From assembly GCA_023213395.1 (NCBI GenBank), contig CM041465.1:93255741-93319740 (forward strand): a DNA stretch of 64,000 bases, read 5' to 3'. The notes beneath the pieces are model-generated. The model saw only the letters and a list, made by a program, of their open reading frames with translations. It made no database searches and was not told where the DNA came from. Numbering within the stretch: the stretch's first letter is position 1; each line of letters begins with the position of its first letter. A program made the position numbers and the translations under genes. Shown here piece after piece: positions 1 to 12,479 of this stretch. The DNA comes from Cycas panzhihuaensis. Lineage: Eukaryota; Cycadophyta.

Positions 1-1326
1 AAGGATTTACACAAAGGGAAGGCATTGACTACATTGAATTCTTTGCACCTACAACTAAATGGCCTACAATTAGAACTCTTGTGACCTTTATTACTCAACA
101 AGGTTAGAAAATACACCAGCTCAATATTAAGACTATATTTCTTAACGGAGATATTGAAGAAGAAATTTACATGGCTCAGCCAAAAGGATATGAGATCAAA
201 GGTCAAGAGCATAAGGTTTATAGGCTCAAAAAGTCCTTGTATGGCCTTAAACAAGCCTCTCATGCTTGGTTTTCCAAGTTGTCTGAAAGAATGAGGCAAC
301 TTGGATATGAGGTTTGTGACTACCAAGATATTAGTGTAACATTGTTCATCAAGCACCAAAAGGATAAAGTTGCTTATCTCATAATCTTTATGGATGGCAT
401 GCTAGTAATGGGTAATAGTGAATAGGCAATAAGCCAGCTGAAAAGGGACCTTAGTAAAATGTTTGAATTGTCTAACCTTGGTTTGATAAAATACTACTTG
501 GGAATTGAAGTAATACAAAAGAATAGAAATTTGTTCTTCTCCCAAGAAAAATATATCAATGATCTTTTAACCAAGTTTTAGTTAGAAGATGCTCAACCAA
601 TGGCTTTACCTATGGACCGTAATACCAAAATCTCAGCTGATGGTGACAGTAGGGATACAGATACAGTACTCTATAGGAATCTTATAGGTAGTCTCATCTA
701 CACTACTAATATAAGGCCAAATATTGCACACTCTATTGGTATTCTTACATGATTCATGATAAATCCTAAGCAGAATCATTAGTAGGTAGTAGTACAAGTG
801 TTGAGATACTTTAAGATGACTAGCAAATATGGTCTACTATATGAACCTAATTTAGACTTTAAGCTTTATGCATATACAGACTCAAACTTTGTAGGAGATA
901 AAGATATAAGAAGATCTATGTCTAAGTATGTAACATTTCTTGGAACAACACCAATATCATGGAGATCCAGATAGTAGAAGATAGTTACTAATTCAAATAT
1001 CGAAGCTAAATACATTGTTGCTTTTGAGACCAGTAATAAGGTGATACGGCTTAGGAAATTGTTGGAAACATTGAATATCACCTAAATAAGTCCTACTAAC
1101 CTTCGTGTAGATAATCAATCAGTAATCCACATGATAAAAAATCTTGTATTTTATTATTGTACTAAACACATAAGTACAAAAGTCCATATGATTAGAAAAC
1201 GTATTTATGACAGTACAATTCAACTAGAATACTATCCCACAATAGACCAAGTGGTTGATATCTTCACCAAATCGCTACAAAAAGTGAAGTTTGAATAGTT
1301 TTAAAGGTAGCTTGGCCTTAGGGCCT
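1..1326 (+). pseudogene. copia-A reverse transcriptase and RNase H, 5' truncated by window edge
   Basis: C-terminal part of a Ty1/copia Pol polyprotein, which would copy element RNA into DNA in the virus-like particle. The frame is readable from base 1 (GFTQREGIDY, then FLNGDIEEEIYMAQPKG and KKSLYGLKQASHAW, all copia RT signatures). RNase H follows at about 840-1300, with the acidic residues in YTDSNF, IEAKY and VDNQSV still present and the closing VVDIFTKSLQK block. It is dead: TAG at 104-106 replaces the expected Trp, TAG at 423-425 ends the longest open stretch (171-425), and more stops follow. The RT box expected as YVDD reads FMDG (387-398), losing the second catalytic Asp. Upstream gag, protease and integrase lie outside the window. 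Family assignment is certain; the copia lineage is not resolved. Confidence 0.93.
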
Positions 1327-1776
1327 CCATCTTCAACTAATTAAAGAAGATGGCCACAGGATCATCATACTTTATTCTCTTTGTGAAAACCCCTTATGGG
1401 TGTGAAAGAATAAGAGTAAGTCTCTACTCTATACCTTTTATAAAACCCCCATATGGGCACAAAAGGATAAGGGTTGTACTAGTTTTAGAAAATCAAAACT
1501 TATGAAAACTTGAAAGGATATAAGGGATGACCAAATGGTATATGGAGACTTAGCAGATTAAGCTACACATTTTAGTTGCTTAGTTATTAGGCTACACTAA
1601 AGAGCCACCTTAGCCATTTTGATTTATAAAAAGGGTTGTAGATCTTAGAAAGTCTATGGATTTTTATTTACCATGAGGATTTTCCCATAAAAGTATTATT
1701 TAGAATTTTAATGTAATAATGAGGCTCAAATGAACACCTCATAGAATAGATTTTCTCGAAATGACCTTCCACCATT

Positions 1777-1787
1777 AAGGGGGGAAT
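1777..1787 (+). other. Polypurine tract of copia-A
   Basis: AAGGGGGGAA run about 450 bp after the last RNase H codons, directly before a TG that can open the 3' LTR. This is the standard plus-strand priming site of LTR retrotransposons. Confidence 0.7.
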
Positions 1788-2096
1788 TGAAATAAGTTAA
1801 TATATCAAAGTCATTTATATAGATTAATTAAGTGACCTTAGTATATATTGTTAGTATTAATCTCTTAGTGAAATACACTTTATGTACATCTAGATGTAAT
1901 TTCATATTCATATCATTAGGTGAAAAAATCCTAATATAGCTCACCCTTATTATAAAAGGTGAAATCTTAAGGAGGAAGTCATTATTCATTCTCACCCCCA
2001 AGCTTGCTCTCGTATCTTGTTTTCATCTCTTTTGTATTCTCCATTACTATTGTATGCATGTGAGTGATTTATTCCCTAAATCTATCCTTCTTTCAT
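1788..2096 (+). repeat. Candidate 3' LTR of copia-A
   Basis: Starts TGAAATAAG right after the polypurine tract. It contains a strong TATA box (TATAAAAG, 1951-1958) and a pyrimidine-rich downstream half, as in short copia LTRs. The right end is placed at TTTCA near 2096 because copia-B coding sequence is readable from about 2118. No second LTR copy is in the window, so the end is approximate. Confidence 0.55.
1951..1958 (+). promoter_or_regulatory. TATA box in the copia-A LTR
   Basis: TATAAAAG about 160 bp into the LTR; the usual Pol II core promoter of a copia LTR, expected to start transcription about 30 bp downstream. Confidence 0.55.
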
Positions 2097-2117
2097 ATTA
2101 CCTATATAAAATTGTGG

Positions 2118-5100
2118 GTCGTGGAATGGTGAAGGTTTAGTTTGGGGATAAAAAGGTTAAAATTATCCCTAATATGAGTCATATACCTAGTTTGGTTATG
2201 AGTCTGATATTGATTAGTCAATTAGGTGATGTAGGAATAGAAGTGATTTTCAATAAAGATAACTATAGAATGGTTCAAGGAGCATTGGTGTTAGTAAGAG
2301 GGGTTTAATTTATAATATTATACAAGCTTGATATGAGCACAATGTATGCTAGTAGTTATAGTCTAACTCTTATAAAAAGTAGCAATAATTTAGGTGATAC
2401 CCAAGTATAACTTACTAGTAAAACTATGTTATAACATCAAAGATTGGGCCATATTAGAGAGAAAGGCCTTTAAAATTTATTCTCTAAAGGGATGGTAGAA
2501 GATATCTCTAGAATTAATGGCTCCTTGGATTTTGATTTCTATGAGCATTATATGTATGACAAATAGAATTAAGTCAATTTACCTTCAAACATAAAGAAAG
2601 CAAAAGGTATTCTATAATTCGTATACAATGATATTTTTAGACTTATAGATATACCCTCATTAGGTGGGTCTAAATATTTTATCTCATTCATAAATGATTT
2701 CTTAAGAAAAACATGGTTGTACTTTCTCAATTAAAAATTTTAGGTCTTCAATAAATTCAAAGAATTCAAGGTGTTGAGGACTGATAAGCAAATCAAGGTG
2801 TTGAGGACTGATAATGGAGGTGAGGTTTACTCAAAGGAGTTTGAGCAATTCTATAAGTAGTGTGGGATAGTAAGGTAGAAGATAACTCTCTATATATCAT
2901 AGTAAAACAAAGTTGTTAAAAGGATGACTAGGACCTTTCTAGTGAGATTAAGGAGTATTCTTAATACTACTAGTTTAGAGAAGAAATTTTAGGTTAAGGC
3001 TATGGTAACTATAAGATACCTGATAAACAAATCATCGATAACTACCTTAGTATATAAAACACCTAAAGAAGTGTGGTCTGGTAAGAAACCATCTCATGGT
3101 CATCTTAGAGCTTTTGGTTATAAAGCTTTTATATATATTCCTAGTCTAAAGAGGACTAAGCTTGATTTCAAAGAATAAAAGCCTATTTTCATTAGGTATA
3201 GTAATGGTGTTAAAGGGTACAAGCTTGATAACCCTAAAATAGAAAAAATTATGTATAATCATGATATTATCTTTAGAGATGAGTTTACGTGTGTAAAGCA
3301 TAATGAAGAACCAAAGTAGAAAGACTCTAAGAAAGTATAGTTTAAAGTAAGGGATAAAGATTCTACATCAAAATATGATTCAACTAAAGAAAAAGAACCA
3401 ACTATAGAATTAGCCCAATCTTAAGAACCCCATATTTAGAGGAGATTAATTCATGAGAGAAGACAACCTAATAGGTGTATTTTTAAAGACTTCTGTCACT
3501 CCTCTTTTATTTTATCTACTATACATGATGATTTAAGTATTGTTTAAGAGGCTTTGGAGTCAAAAGAGAACCAACTCTAGTTGAAGGCCATGGAAGAAGA
3601 AATGACAACCTTAGATAAAAATAACATATAAGATTTGGTGGATCTACCCAATGGTAGAAAACTTATTAATAACAAATAGATCTTCAATGAAAAATTTTAG
3701 GTATATAGTATTGTGAAAAAATACAAGGACTGATTGGTAGAAAAAGGTTATTCCTAGGTCAAGGGAATAGATTTTGGTGAGGTATTTTCTCCTATTATAA
3801 AGGTATCTTTAATTAGATTTTTTTTAGTTATAACAGCTACCTATGATATTGAGGTGGATTAGATAGATATGAAGATTATGTTTCTTCATGGTGACCTCAA
3901 AGAAGATATTTATATATTACAACCTAAAGGTTTTGAAGTTGTAGGGAAGAAAAATATAGTATACACGTTGAAGAAGTTATTATATATCTTGAAATAGTCA
4001 CCAAGGATGTGGTATTAGAAGTTTGATTTATATATGTTGGAAAATGGCTTTATGCATAATAAAGTAAATTATTGTATCTATTATAAATAGGTTGTTAATC
4101 ACTTTGTTATTTTGGCTTTATATATTAATGACATACTTTTAGTTAGTAATAATAAAGAAATGAATCAACTTATAAAAGGCCAACTAGCATCTCATTTTGA
4201 GATGAAGGACCTTAGTGCTACACATTTTATTTTAGACATTAAGATTAAAAGGGATAGGAGAAATAAAATATTTTGGCTTAGCCAAAGATAGTACATTGAG
4301 ATGATACTATAGCAATTCAAGTTATAAGATAATAAACTAGTTAATATTCCTCTTCTTATTAGTTTAAAATTATTAGTTGAACAATATCTAAAGACTCACT
4401 AAGAAGTTGAAGATATGGTATTTATTCCTTATGTTAGTGTAGTTAGTAGTCTAATATATGTGATAGTTTAAACTCAATCAGACATTACCCATGTAATGGG
4501 AGTAGTTAGTAGGTACATGTCAAACCTAAACAAGGAACATTGGGTGGCTATGAAAAGGATTTTTAGGTATCTATGAGGTATATTAAACTATGGAATTTGC
4601 TTCCAAGAAGATCACATAGAGAGTAGAATAATAAAACTGAGAGGATTTATTGATGTTAATTAGGTTGGAGATTTTAATAGTAGAAGATCTAGAAGTGGTT
4701 ATGTTTTTACCCTTTGTGGTGGTGCAGTTAGTTGGATAAGCAAAAGATAATAAATTATAATACTTTCTAACATAGAAGTAGAGTATATGGTAGCTACTCA
4801 TATGTGCAAAGAACTAAATTAGTTACAAAGATTGTGCACTGATGTTGACTTCAAGTAGAATGCTATGAGGATAGATTGTAATAGTTAAAGTATAATTTGC
4901 CTAGCAAAGAACACCATATTTCATGCTCAATCAAAGCATATCAATGTGTAATTATATTTTGTGAGAGAAATGGTTCAAGATCACAAGATAGAATTATAGA
5001 AGATTACTATATAAAAGAATGCTATAGATTCATTGACTAAGATTATTAGCACAAAATAATTTAGATGGCGTAAAAAGGAAATAAGTGTTTCAAATTTTAG

Positions 5101-5118
5101 TATTTAATAGTAGTGTAT
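2118..5118 (+). pseudogene. copia-B Pol remnant: integrase, RT, RNase H
   Basis: Degenerate Ty1/copia polyprotein. In order: GAG-pre-integrase (HQRLGHI near 2440), integrase core with FINDF and LRTDNGGE (2640-2840), GKKPSHGHLRAFG (about 3090), RT (IDFGEVFSPI, LQPKGFEVVG, 3560-4330) and RNase H (GFIDVN to INVQL-like block, 4640-5080). The spacing resembles Tnt1-like elements. Gag and protease are missing: coding sequence begins just after the copia-A LTR. Stops are very frequent, many being TAG at expected Gln or Trp positions. The RT box is YIND (4121-4132), an Asp-to-Asn change. A 27-bp in-frame duplication sits in the integrase (2766-2819). No frame is functional. Confidence 0.92.
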
Positions 5119-5144
5119 ATAGGTTTCTTGTAAAGTGCTCAACA

Positions 5145-5154
5145 AGTAGGAGAT
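5145..5154 (+). other. Polypurine tract of copia-B
   Basis: AGTAGGAGAT just before TGTTGG, the common Tnt1-like arrangement of polypurine tract followed by LTR start. Confidence 0.65.
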
Positions 5155-5600
5155 TGTTGGATATGTCGAACACTTTTGCAAGTGTTACATAGTATAGGCA
5201 TTATACCTAAGCCTCTTTGTAGGGTCTAAGGGCCCATTGTAGGGCCCTTGGCTAGGGTGCCTAGGGGACTAACGACCCACTAAGTAGAGGTTTAGGGGGC
5301 AAGAGCACCTAAGAAAAATTTTTGGGTGTCTTATAAGGGTATTTTTTAGCCCATGGTTTATGCCCATTATATTATAAAATCATAAGGTAGTATCTTATAA
5401 AGTTGAGTCTATATATTCTTATGTAATGACATATATAAAAAAAAATGGTTAGATGAGTCTTTGATGAGTCGATGAGGAGAGTTGGGATTTTCATCTTTGT
5501 AATTATTTAGCTAGTGCTCAAATTAATAAAAGGTCTCTGGTTAGACTAGGATCTCTTAGTATTTTTTATTATGAACTTGGTTCATCTGTGTTATTTATTA
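5155..5600 (+). repeat. 3' LTR of copia-B (right end approximate)
   Basis: Begins TGTTGGATATGTCGAACAC immediately after the polypurine tract. It holds a G-rich middle, several TATAAA-like stretches (about 5375-5400) and a clustered GATGAGTC repeat near 5453-5472. No 5' partner is in the window, and the right edge (5580-5720) cannot be fixed. Confidence 0.65.
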
Positions 5601-6382
5601 TTTGCACAGTTTAGAGTTTTGTTAATACATTACTTTTGCAATTATATTTTCTCTTTAATCCAACTAGTTTATCATTAGTTTGTACATTACAGTTAGTTAG
5701 TCAGTCAATCAATTTTAAGGAAAAAAAAAAAGACCTCAAATTTTTCACTAAAATGGATGTATCTCACTACTAGGAGCTTAGCTTCATTTCAAACTTTAGA
5801 GGACCATCTAGAACATCATTTTGCATAAAAGATCCCTTGACTACTCCTACCTAAATTTTAAACTGAATTCTTACAAATTTTTAAATTTTATTTTTTCTTC
5901 TCTAGATCATAACTGATTACTAACCACTCAATTTTCCTCCAAAATTTGGAAATAAAACCCTCTCATGATTTGGGACCAAAAACCCTCCCTAATTAGATTA
6001 TGATTTTTTATGAAAGTGAGATAATTTCACCTTCAAGGATTTGAACCTAGCCAAGAGACCCAAAAATCTATAAAAAGCCCATATACTCTTTATTCTATAG
6101 CCAGATTGTCTTAGTCTCTCTTTACTTCTGAACTTAAAATAGAGTTTTAGACCTAATTCTTAAAAAACAAATCCATATTACCTTATTATAACGCATTGGA
6201 GATAACAATCTATAAGCACCATATCAAACTCCTTACATTTATATTTACCTACTAGGATTCAACTTAGATTTGGCATATAAATTACCCCTAACTAAACTCA
6301 AGATCTTAATTAAAGAGACATATTATAAATCTAAACTGACTTTAATGAAAATTTTGAAAAAGTAATACTAGAGCTCATAACC
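5601..6382. other. AT-rich stretch without a recognised gene
   Basis: Contains an A12-like run near 5720 and scattered short frames only. It occupies the place where the 5' LTR and leader of copia-C should be. I found no second copy of the LTR that starts at 10056 and no clear primer-binding site, so the 5' end of copia-C is either lost or too diverged to see. Confidence 0.5.
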
Positions 6383-7395
6383 ATGAAACTTTCTAAAGAA
6401 GAAGACAACCATTATAAGTTTGAAGAAAAGATTGAATTTAATGACACTACTCACATAACTGAGGGTTACTTCAATAAAGAAGATGAAAATAATGATAATA
6501 GATACTTCCTTCCTAAGGTGGAAATCAAAAAATTTAATGGTACTACATTGCATACCTGGGTCACCTAAATAGAATAATACTTTTCTATTCACCAGGTTCT
6601 AGTTGATAAAAACATCCCTCTTATCTCTCTCAATGTGGAAATTAAACCTTACTAATGGTACTAATGGGTTATGAAAATAATTAGTAGGCTTAGTTATTAA
6701 TAGGAACATTTTGTCAAGGATAAGGTTATTATCAAGGTCAAGGTCATCATCAAATACAAGGCCCAAGTCACCTCTACTAAGGGCAAAATAAGTTCCAAGG
6801 ATAAATATATTTTTAAGGCCAATTAAATCAAGGCCAAGGATATAATTTTGGACCTCAAAGAAGAGGAAGAAGTTAAAGTCCTAAGGGTAAAAACCAAGGA
6901 CAAAGAGGAAGAAGTCTAATGGTAGAGGAACAATCCAATATTCCTATTGCCATAGAAATGGACACTTGAAAGATAATTGCTTTTCAAAAAGATTAAATTC
7001 AAAAAAGGGGGCTACTAATATAATTGTTAAAGAAAGGCAAGATAAAAGATTATTTTTATTAAGTTTAATGACAAATGAGGAAGAAGATAGTTAGTATATA
7101 GATTTAGGATATTCTATACATATGACTCATAGACAAGAGTATTTAAAGAATTAGATAACACCAAAAGAAGTAATATTATGTTTGGTGATAACACCACTCA
7201 AGCAATAGTTGGTAAAGGGAATGTCTACATACAAACAAATTTTAGAGAAATAAGGTGCTTCATATCCCAATACTTAATAAAAATTTATTATCATTGGGAC
7301 AAATGATAAAACAAAAGTATAAATTAACCTTTAACAATGGAGAATATACCGTCAAAGATAAACTAAGGAATAAAGCAATTATGGCCAAAAGATAA
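6383..7395 (+). pseudogene. copia-C gag and protease
   Basis: Gag would package element RNA; protease would cut the polyprotein. The start at 6383 opens 61 codons ending in a region like the copia gag N-terminus (VEIKKFNGTTLHTWVT). Downstream is a Lys-rich basic stretch, then a CCHC zinc knuckle at 6939-6980 in which the first Cys is Tyr (YSYCHRNGHLKDNC). Protease follows near 7095-7300: the expected Asp-Ser-Gly-Cys box reads DLGYS (7101-7115), then HMTH, so the catalytic Asp stays but the flanking residues are changed. Several stops and frame changes break it. The same strand and order continue into integrase. Confidence 0.85.
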
Positions 7396-8526
7396 ATGAC
7401 TAGTGATAGGTTGTTCAAACTAGTCATTCTCCTAATAGACTATCATGCCCTAAAGGCATCAACTAATATGGATAGTAAAATATGGTATAAAATACTTTAC
7501 CATTTAAACTATAATAATTTGGTCTTAATGAAGAAAATAGACATAGTAATTAGACTATCTACTATTAAACATGGCAAAGAAATATATACAAGATGTATAT
7601 TTGGGAAACAACAAAGGGAAGGATTCTCTAATGAAAGTTATAAGGCCAATGGGCCCCTTCAGTTAGTATATACAAACTTATGTGGTCTAATGGATGTGCC
7701 CTTACTTGGAGGAGCTAAGTTCTTTATAACATTCATTGATGATTTCATAATGACGACTTGGGTCTACTTCCTTAAATTCAAGTCAAATACGCTATCATGT
7801 TTTATTGATTTTAGAAGTATAGTTAAAAGATAAAGTGAACTTAAAATTTTAACCCTAAGATCAAATAATAAGGGAGAATTCATTTCAAATAAATATAAAA
7901 ATTATTGCAGGTATTTTGGAATTAAGAAATAGCTCACAAATCCTTATACCCCATAACAAAATAGGATTGTTGAAAGAAAAAATAAGATAGGTGTTGAAAT
8001 AACAAGGGGTATGCTTAACAATAAGCATTTAGGAAATGAATATTAGGTAAAAGTTATACATATAACTATCTACTTTTTGAAAAATTATACTACTAAAGTA
8101 GTAGGGCTAGTTACACTAGAAGAAGCTTGGATAGGTTATAAGATAAGCATTAAACACTTGAGAATTTTTAGGTGCATAACTTATGCACATGTTCTAGATC
8201 AAAGGTGGATAAAGTTAAATAATAAGAGCATCAAATATATCTTTATAGGATATTATAACTCTTCTATATCCTATAAACTTTATGATCTAAAAGGAAAAAT
8301 GATTATTATAAGCAGGGATTTCATCTTTAAAGAAGATGAATTTTATCAAGAAGAAGTTATTAAAAAAGATAAGGGCAAGAATATCATAGTTGAAATGAAC
8401 TCAAACTCTAAGGTTATAAATGTACCTAATATAAATGAAGTAGGACCCTCTACTTCAAATCAAAGGGTCCCAAAATGGGTACAAAGGACTTATAACTCTT
8501 TAAATATTTTGGATATCAACTTTTAA
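7396..8526 (+). pseudogene. copia-C integrase
   Basis: Would insert the cDNA into the genome. GAG-pre-integrase His-Cys region at about 7470-7620 (KILYHLNYNN to CIFGKQQREGF), then the catalytic core: FIDDF (about 7733), RSNNKGEF (second Asp changed to Asn, about 7860) and QNRIVERKNK (Glu kept, about 7960). The C-terminal part (KHLRIFRCITYAHV to FIGYYNSSISYKLYD) is open for 149 codons at 8077-8526, the longest open stretch of this element. Stops lie at 7831-7833 and around 7930-8045. Confidence 0.9.
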
Positions 8527-8559
8527 AAAAGGACTACAAGATCTCAAAGGGTGAATTTT

Positions 8560-10022
8560 CACTTATGACGTAAGTTATGGAGTATAATGCGTCTCACAAC
8601 TTTGAAGAGGTAAATAATTAAGATGAATGAAAGAAAGCAATGAAAGAGGAATACAATGCTTTAGTGAAAAATTATACATGGGAGTTATTGGATTTTCCAC
8701 CTAGCAAGAATTCCATTAGGATAAAATAGGTCTATAAGACTAAGTATAAATTAGATAGGTCCATTGATAAATATAAGGTAAAGTTAGTTGCAACGGGCTA
8801 TGCACAATTTGAGGGCATAGATTATAATGAGACATTTGCACATATTATAAGGCTACAAATAGTTAGGTTAATCATAGACTTAACTGCACAACAAGGTTGG
8901 ATAGTACATCAAATGGATATAAAAAATGCCTTCTTAAATAACTATATTGATGAAGAAATTTATGTCTAATAACCTAAGGGGTTTAAAGTAAAATGAAAAG
9001 AAGACAAGGTCTATAAACTCAAGAAGGCTTTATATGGACTCAAGAAAGCACCTAGAGCCTGGTACTCTAGGATTAATAGATATTTCAAGGATAAAGGATT
9101 CTAAAAAATCTAATTAGATGCTAATTTATATATCAAATTGGAAGAAATCTCGGTACTAATTATGTGCAAAGAATTTGAGATGACAAACTTGGGACTAATG
9201 TATTACTTCTTAGGTATTAAAGTTTGGTAAGATGAAAAGGGGATATTTATCTTCTAAAGGAAATTCATATTGGATATATTACAAAAGTCTAACATGAGTA
9301 ATTGCAAGCTATTTGCAACATTGATAGAGGTTGGGATAAAATTATCTAAGTTTAAACAATTAGAACCAATTGATCCTACACTCTATAGGTAGTTGATTAG
9401 GAGCCTAATTTATTTGACTTTAACTAGATATCATGTATATAGTTAGTGTGGTTTCCAAGTTTATACATGAGATTACAATAAAACATTGATAAGTAGCCAA
9501 AATAATTCTTAGATATCTAAAGGGTACCATTGGATATGGATCACATTACAAGTCATGAGAGAACTACAAGTTGATTATCTATATAGACTTAAATTGGGCA
9601 GGTTATATAGATAATAAGAAATCTACCTCAGGTTATACATTTAATTTGGATTTAGTAGTAGTAACATGGAGTTCAAAGAAATGGACAACAATATCTATAT
9701 CTACTGAAAAAGCAGAATATAAAGTAGATGTAGTAGGAGAATGTGAAACAATTTGGCTTAGAAGATTGCTTTAGAATCTATAGGAAGAAAAGGTTGGTCC
9801 TACTTAGTTACTTTGTGATAATCAAAACATCATTCAAATAACTAGGAATCTAGTATTTTATGGTAGGATAAAGTACATTAAAACATAACTTCACTTCACT
9901 AGAGAATTAGTATAATAAAGTGAATTAAAATTAGTTTACTATAATACTAAAGAACATGTGGTAGATATATTCACAAAGGCACTTGGTAAAATAAAGTTTA
10001 TCAAATTTAAAAATAAACTTGG
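8560..10022 (+). pseudogene. copia-C reverse transcriptase and RNase H, catalytic box deleted
   Basis: RT motifs run from AMKEEYNALVKNYTWELL (8640) through GIDYNETFAHI, HQMDIKNAFLNNYIDEEIYV and [15 protein letters not shown] to about 9130. The text then jumps from VLIM to CKEFEMTNLGLMYYFLG at about 9155-9170, leaving out the roughly 25 codons that should carry the YVDD box. RNase H at 9571-9990 keeps YIDLNWAGY, STEKAEYK and CDNQNI and ends with VVDIFTKALGK. Many TAG/TAA stops and at least one frameshift separate the pieces. The deletion alone would abolish polymerase activity. Confidence 0.92.
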
Positions 10023-10043
10023 AGTCACCTCAAATAGGCATTA

Positions 10044-10055
10044 TGGGGGAGAAAT
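10044..10055 (+). other. Polypurine tract of copia-C
   Basis: ATGGGGGAGAAA, about 20 bp after the last Pol codons and followed by TATTGGAATAATATCC, which looks like a TGTTGG LTR start with one G-to-A change. Confidence 0.7.
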
Positions 10056-10500
10056 ATTGGAATAATATCCATGTTGGGGCTTATATCTATCTTTGGTTAA
10101 TTATCAATATTAGGATGATAACCTAGATTGACAAAGATATCATAACCACATTATGTTAGATCTTAGTAGCATCATATCTAGTGTTTGTCAATACCAATCA
10201 ATAGTAGACTTTGAAGGATATGCCATATCCCTCTCAATCTTGATTATTTATTCATGGGTCTAAAGACCCTAGTATTCATCAACACTACCACTCTCATTGG
10301 ATTAATGGTTTCCTTCTTATATTATCATTTGATTTCCTCTGTCCCTTGATTCCATCATGTTTTCCATATCCTATCAAAAATTTCTAGGTTATAGTGGCTA
10401 ATAGAGGGATATTCTGTTGTGGGAGAAAATGATGCAATATCAAGTTATAAATAGGTGATTATAAACTCTCTACTTCCATGTATGACATTCCTATTAGAGG
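10056..10500 (+). repeat. Probable 3' LTR of copia-C (end not determined)
   Basis: Follows the polypurine tract with TATTGGAATAATATCC. No terminal CA can be chosen with confidence and no other copy is in the window. The end coordinate is only a guess from typical copia LTR sizes. Confidence 0.4.
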
Positions 10501-10944
10501 AGTCAATGTTGTATTGGGGGTCTAATGGATCAAACCACTAGAGACCATTTAACTAAATATATAAGAACTCTTCATTTAATTTACTTATGAAGGAATCAAA
10601 TTTTAATTAAATGGTATCATTTCTCTCCCAAACCAAATCATTAGATCACACCATATAGAGAGGCTTATTAAAAGGGGTGATATAGGGATCATTACTAAAT
10701 ACTATGCTCTAGAAGGTTAAGAACTTCCAATGGAAGGGGGCATTTTCTAAGATGATGGCATCCCAAATGACTTAAAATTAATGCTTCACTACCACAACTA
10801 GGTCTTTTAGAATATTCCTCATGGTCTCCCCCCAATACATGACTAAGATCATAATCTTGACTTGGTAGTTGGAAGTAATTCTTCTTGTATTCAACCATAT
10901 TAATACCCCTACCAGTAAAAGAATGAAATGAAATGACTATTTTA
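10501..10944. other. Interval without a recognised gene
   Basis: No family resemblance found on either strand. A 67-codon open stretch on the minus strand (10695-10898) has no similarity I can name and is probably chance. The chromo-1 RT starts abruptly at its right edge. Confidence 0.5.
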
Positions 10945-12400
10945 AGAACTCCTTAATGCATGTACTATCAGGAAAAGTAATAGCATCTTTTCAGCCCTAA
11001 TGATTTTAGTAAGAAAAAAGGATGGCTCATTTCACATGTACGCAGACTGCTACAAGCTCAATAAGATAACCATCAAGGGTAAATTTCCTATACCAGTCAT
11101 CAATGGACTCTTAGATGAGCTCCATGGGGCAACATTCTTCATATCTTTGGACTTGTTATCATGATACCGTCAAATTAAGATCAATATAGAGGATGTTCAC
11201 AAGATGATATTTTATACATACAAAGGATATTACAAGTTTTTAGTCATGCCCTTTGGCCTGACTAATACCCCAGCCACCTTTTAAGGTCCCATGAACAAAC
11301 TCTTTTGACTTTATTTAATAAATTCCATCTTAGTCTTCTTTAATAACATACTTTTCTTTAATCGTACTAGAGAAGACCATCTTCAGCATGTTGATACAGT
11401 ATTATAGGTACTTGTAGATGACTAACTTTATACCCAAAAATTAAAGTGTTAATTTGGGCAAATAGAAATAGAATATTTGGGCCATATTATCTCCTAAAAA
11501 GAAGTTAAGGTAGATCCTAAGAAAATTATAGTTATCATAAATTGGCCTAAGCCCAAAAACGTCAAGGGCCATGGATTCTTAGGAATCACATGGTATTATT
11601 AAAAGTTTTTTCATGGTTATACAAGGATTACTTCCCCTTTAATCAACCTTTTGAAAAAGGATTCCTTTCATTGAAATGATAAGGCCTATGCAGTATTTGA
11701 ACACTTAAAGGGGGCTTTAACTATCACTCTAGTCCTTGTAACACTATATTTTATAAAGTCCTTCACCATTAAATATGACACATTGGGGCAAGGTATTAGA
11801 GTAGTCTTAATACAAGAAGGGAAACCTCTAGTCTTTGAAAATTGTCAACTTACACCCAAGGATCAATTCAAATCTACCTATGAAAAGGAGATGTTAATAA
11901 TTTTCCATACAATTAGGAAACTGTGACAATATTTATTAGAGATACATTTCCAAATTAAAATAAACCATGATAGCTTAAAATATTTCCTAGCATAAAGGAT
12001 GACATCTAAGGAATAATAAAATGGATCACCAAAATGTAAGCTTTTGACTTTGAAATCATATATAAAAAATTCAAGGATAATATAGTGGATAATACTTTAT
12101 CTCACAAGGAAAAAGGCTTTATATTATATTCTATCACCATGGTTAATCCCTCTTGGATAATGATTACCAAGTAAGAATGGGATTAGGACCCCTTTATAAA
12201 GTAGATTATTCAAGACCTTCAAGCTTGGGTAAGGAACTCAATCCATTACACATGGTATAAAAACATTCTTTGGTATAAGAATAAGATATATATATGCCTT
12301 CATTCTAGTCTCAAGGATTAATTTTTTCATGATGCATATGCTTCCCCAATAACAAATCACTCAAGTTTTCTACAAACATACCACCACTTAAAATATTCTT
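10945..12400 (+). pseudogene. chromo-1 reverse transcriptase and RNase H (Ty3/gypsy)
   Basis: Starts inside pol at ELLNACTIR and runs through [52 protein letters not shown] and YLGHIIS. RNase H is at about 11740-12120 (YDTLGQGIRVVLIQEGKP, LTPKDQFKSTYEKEML, INHDSLKYF). The RT box YFDD reads FFNN (11336-11347): both catalytic Asp codons have become Asn by G-to-A change. The upstream gag and protease are absent. Stops (TAG, TGA, TAA) interrupt it repeatedly. Integrase follows in the same orientation. Confidence 0.9.
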
Positions 12401-12479
12401 TCTTTTGCAAGGACCAAAAGAGATATAAAGTAATATGTTTCCTTATATAAAATTTATCAATGACATAAGACAAAAATAG

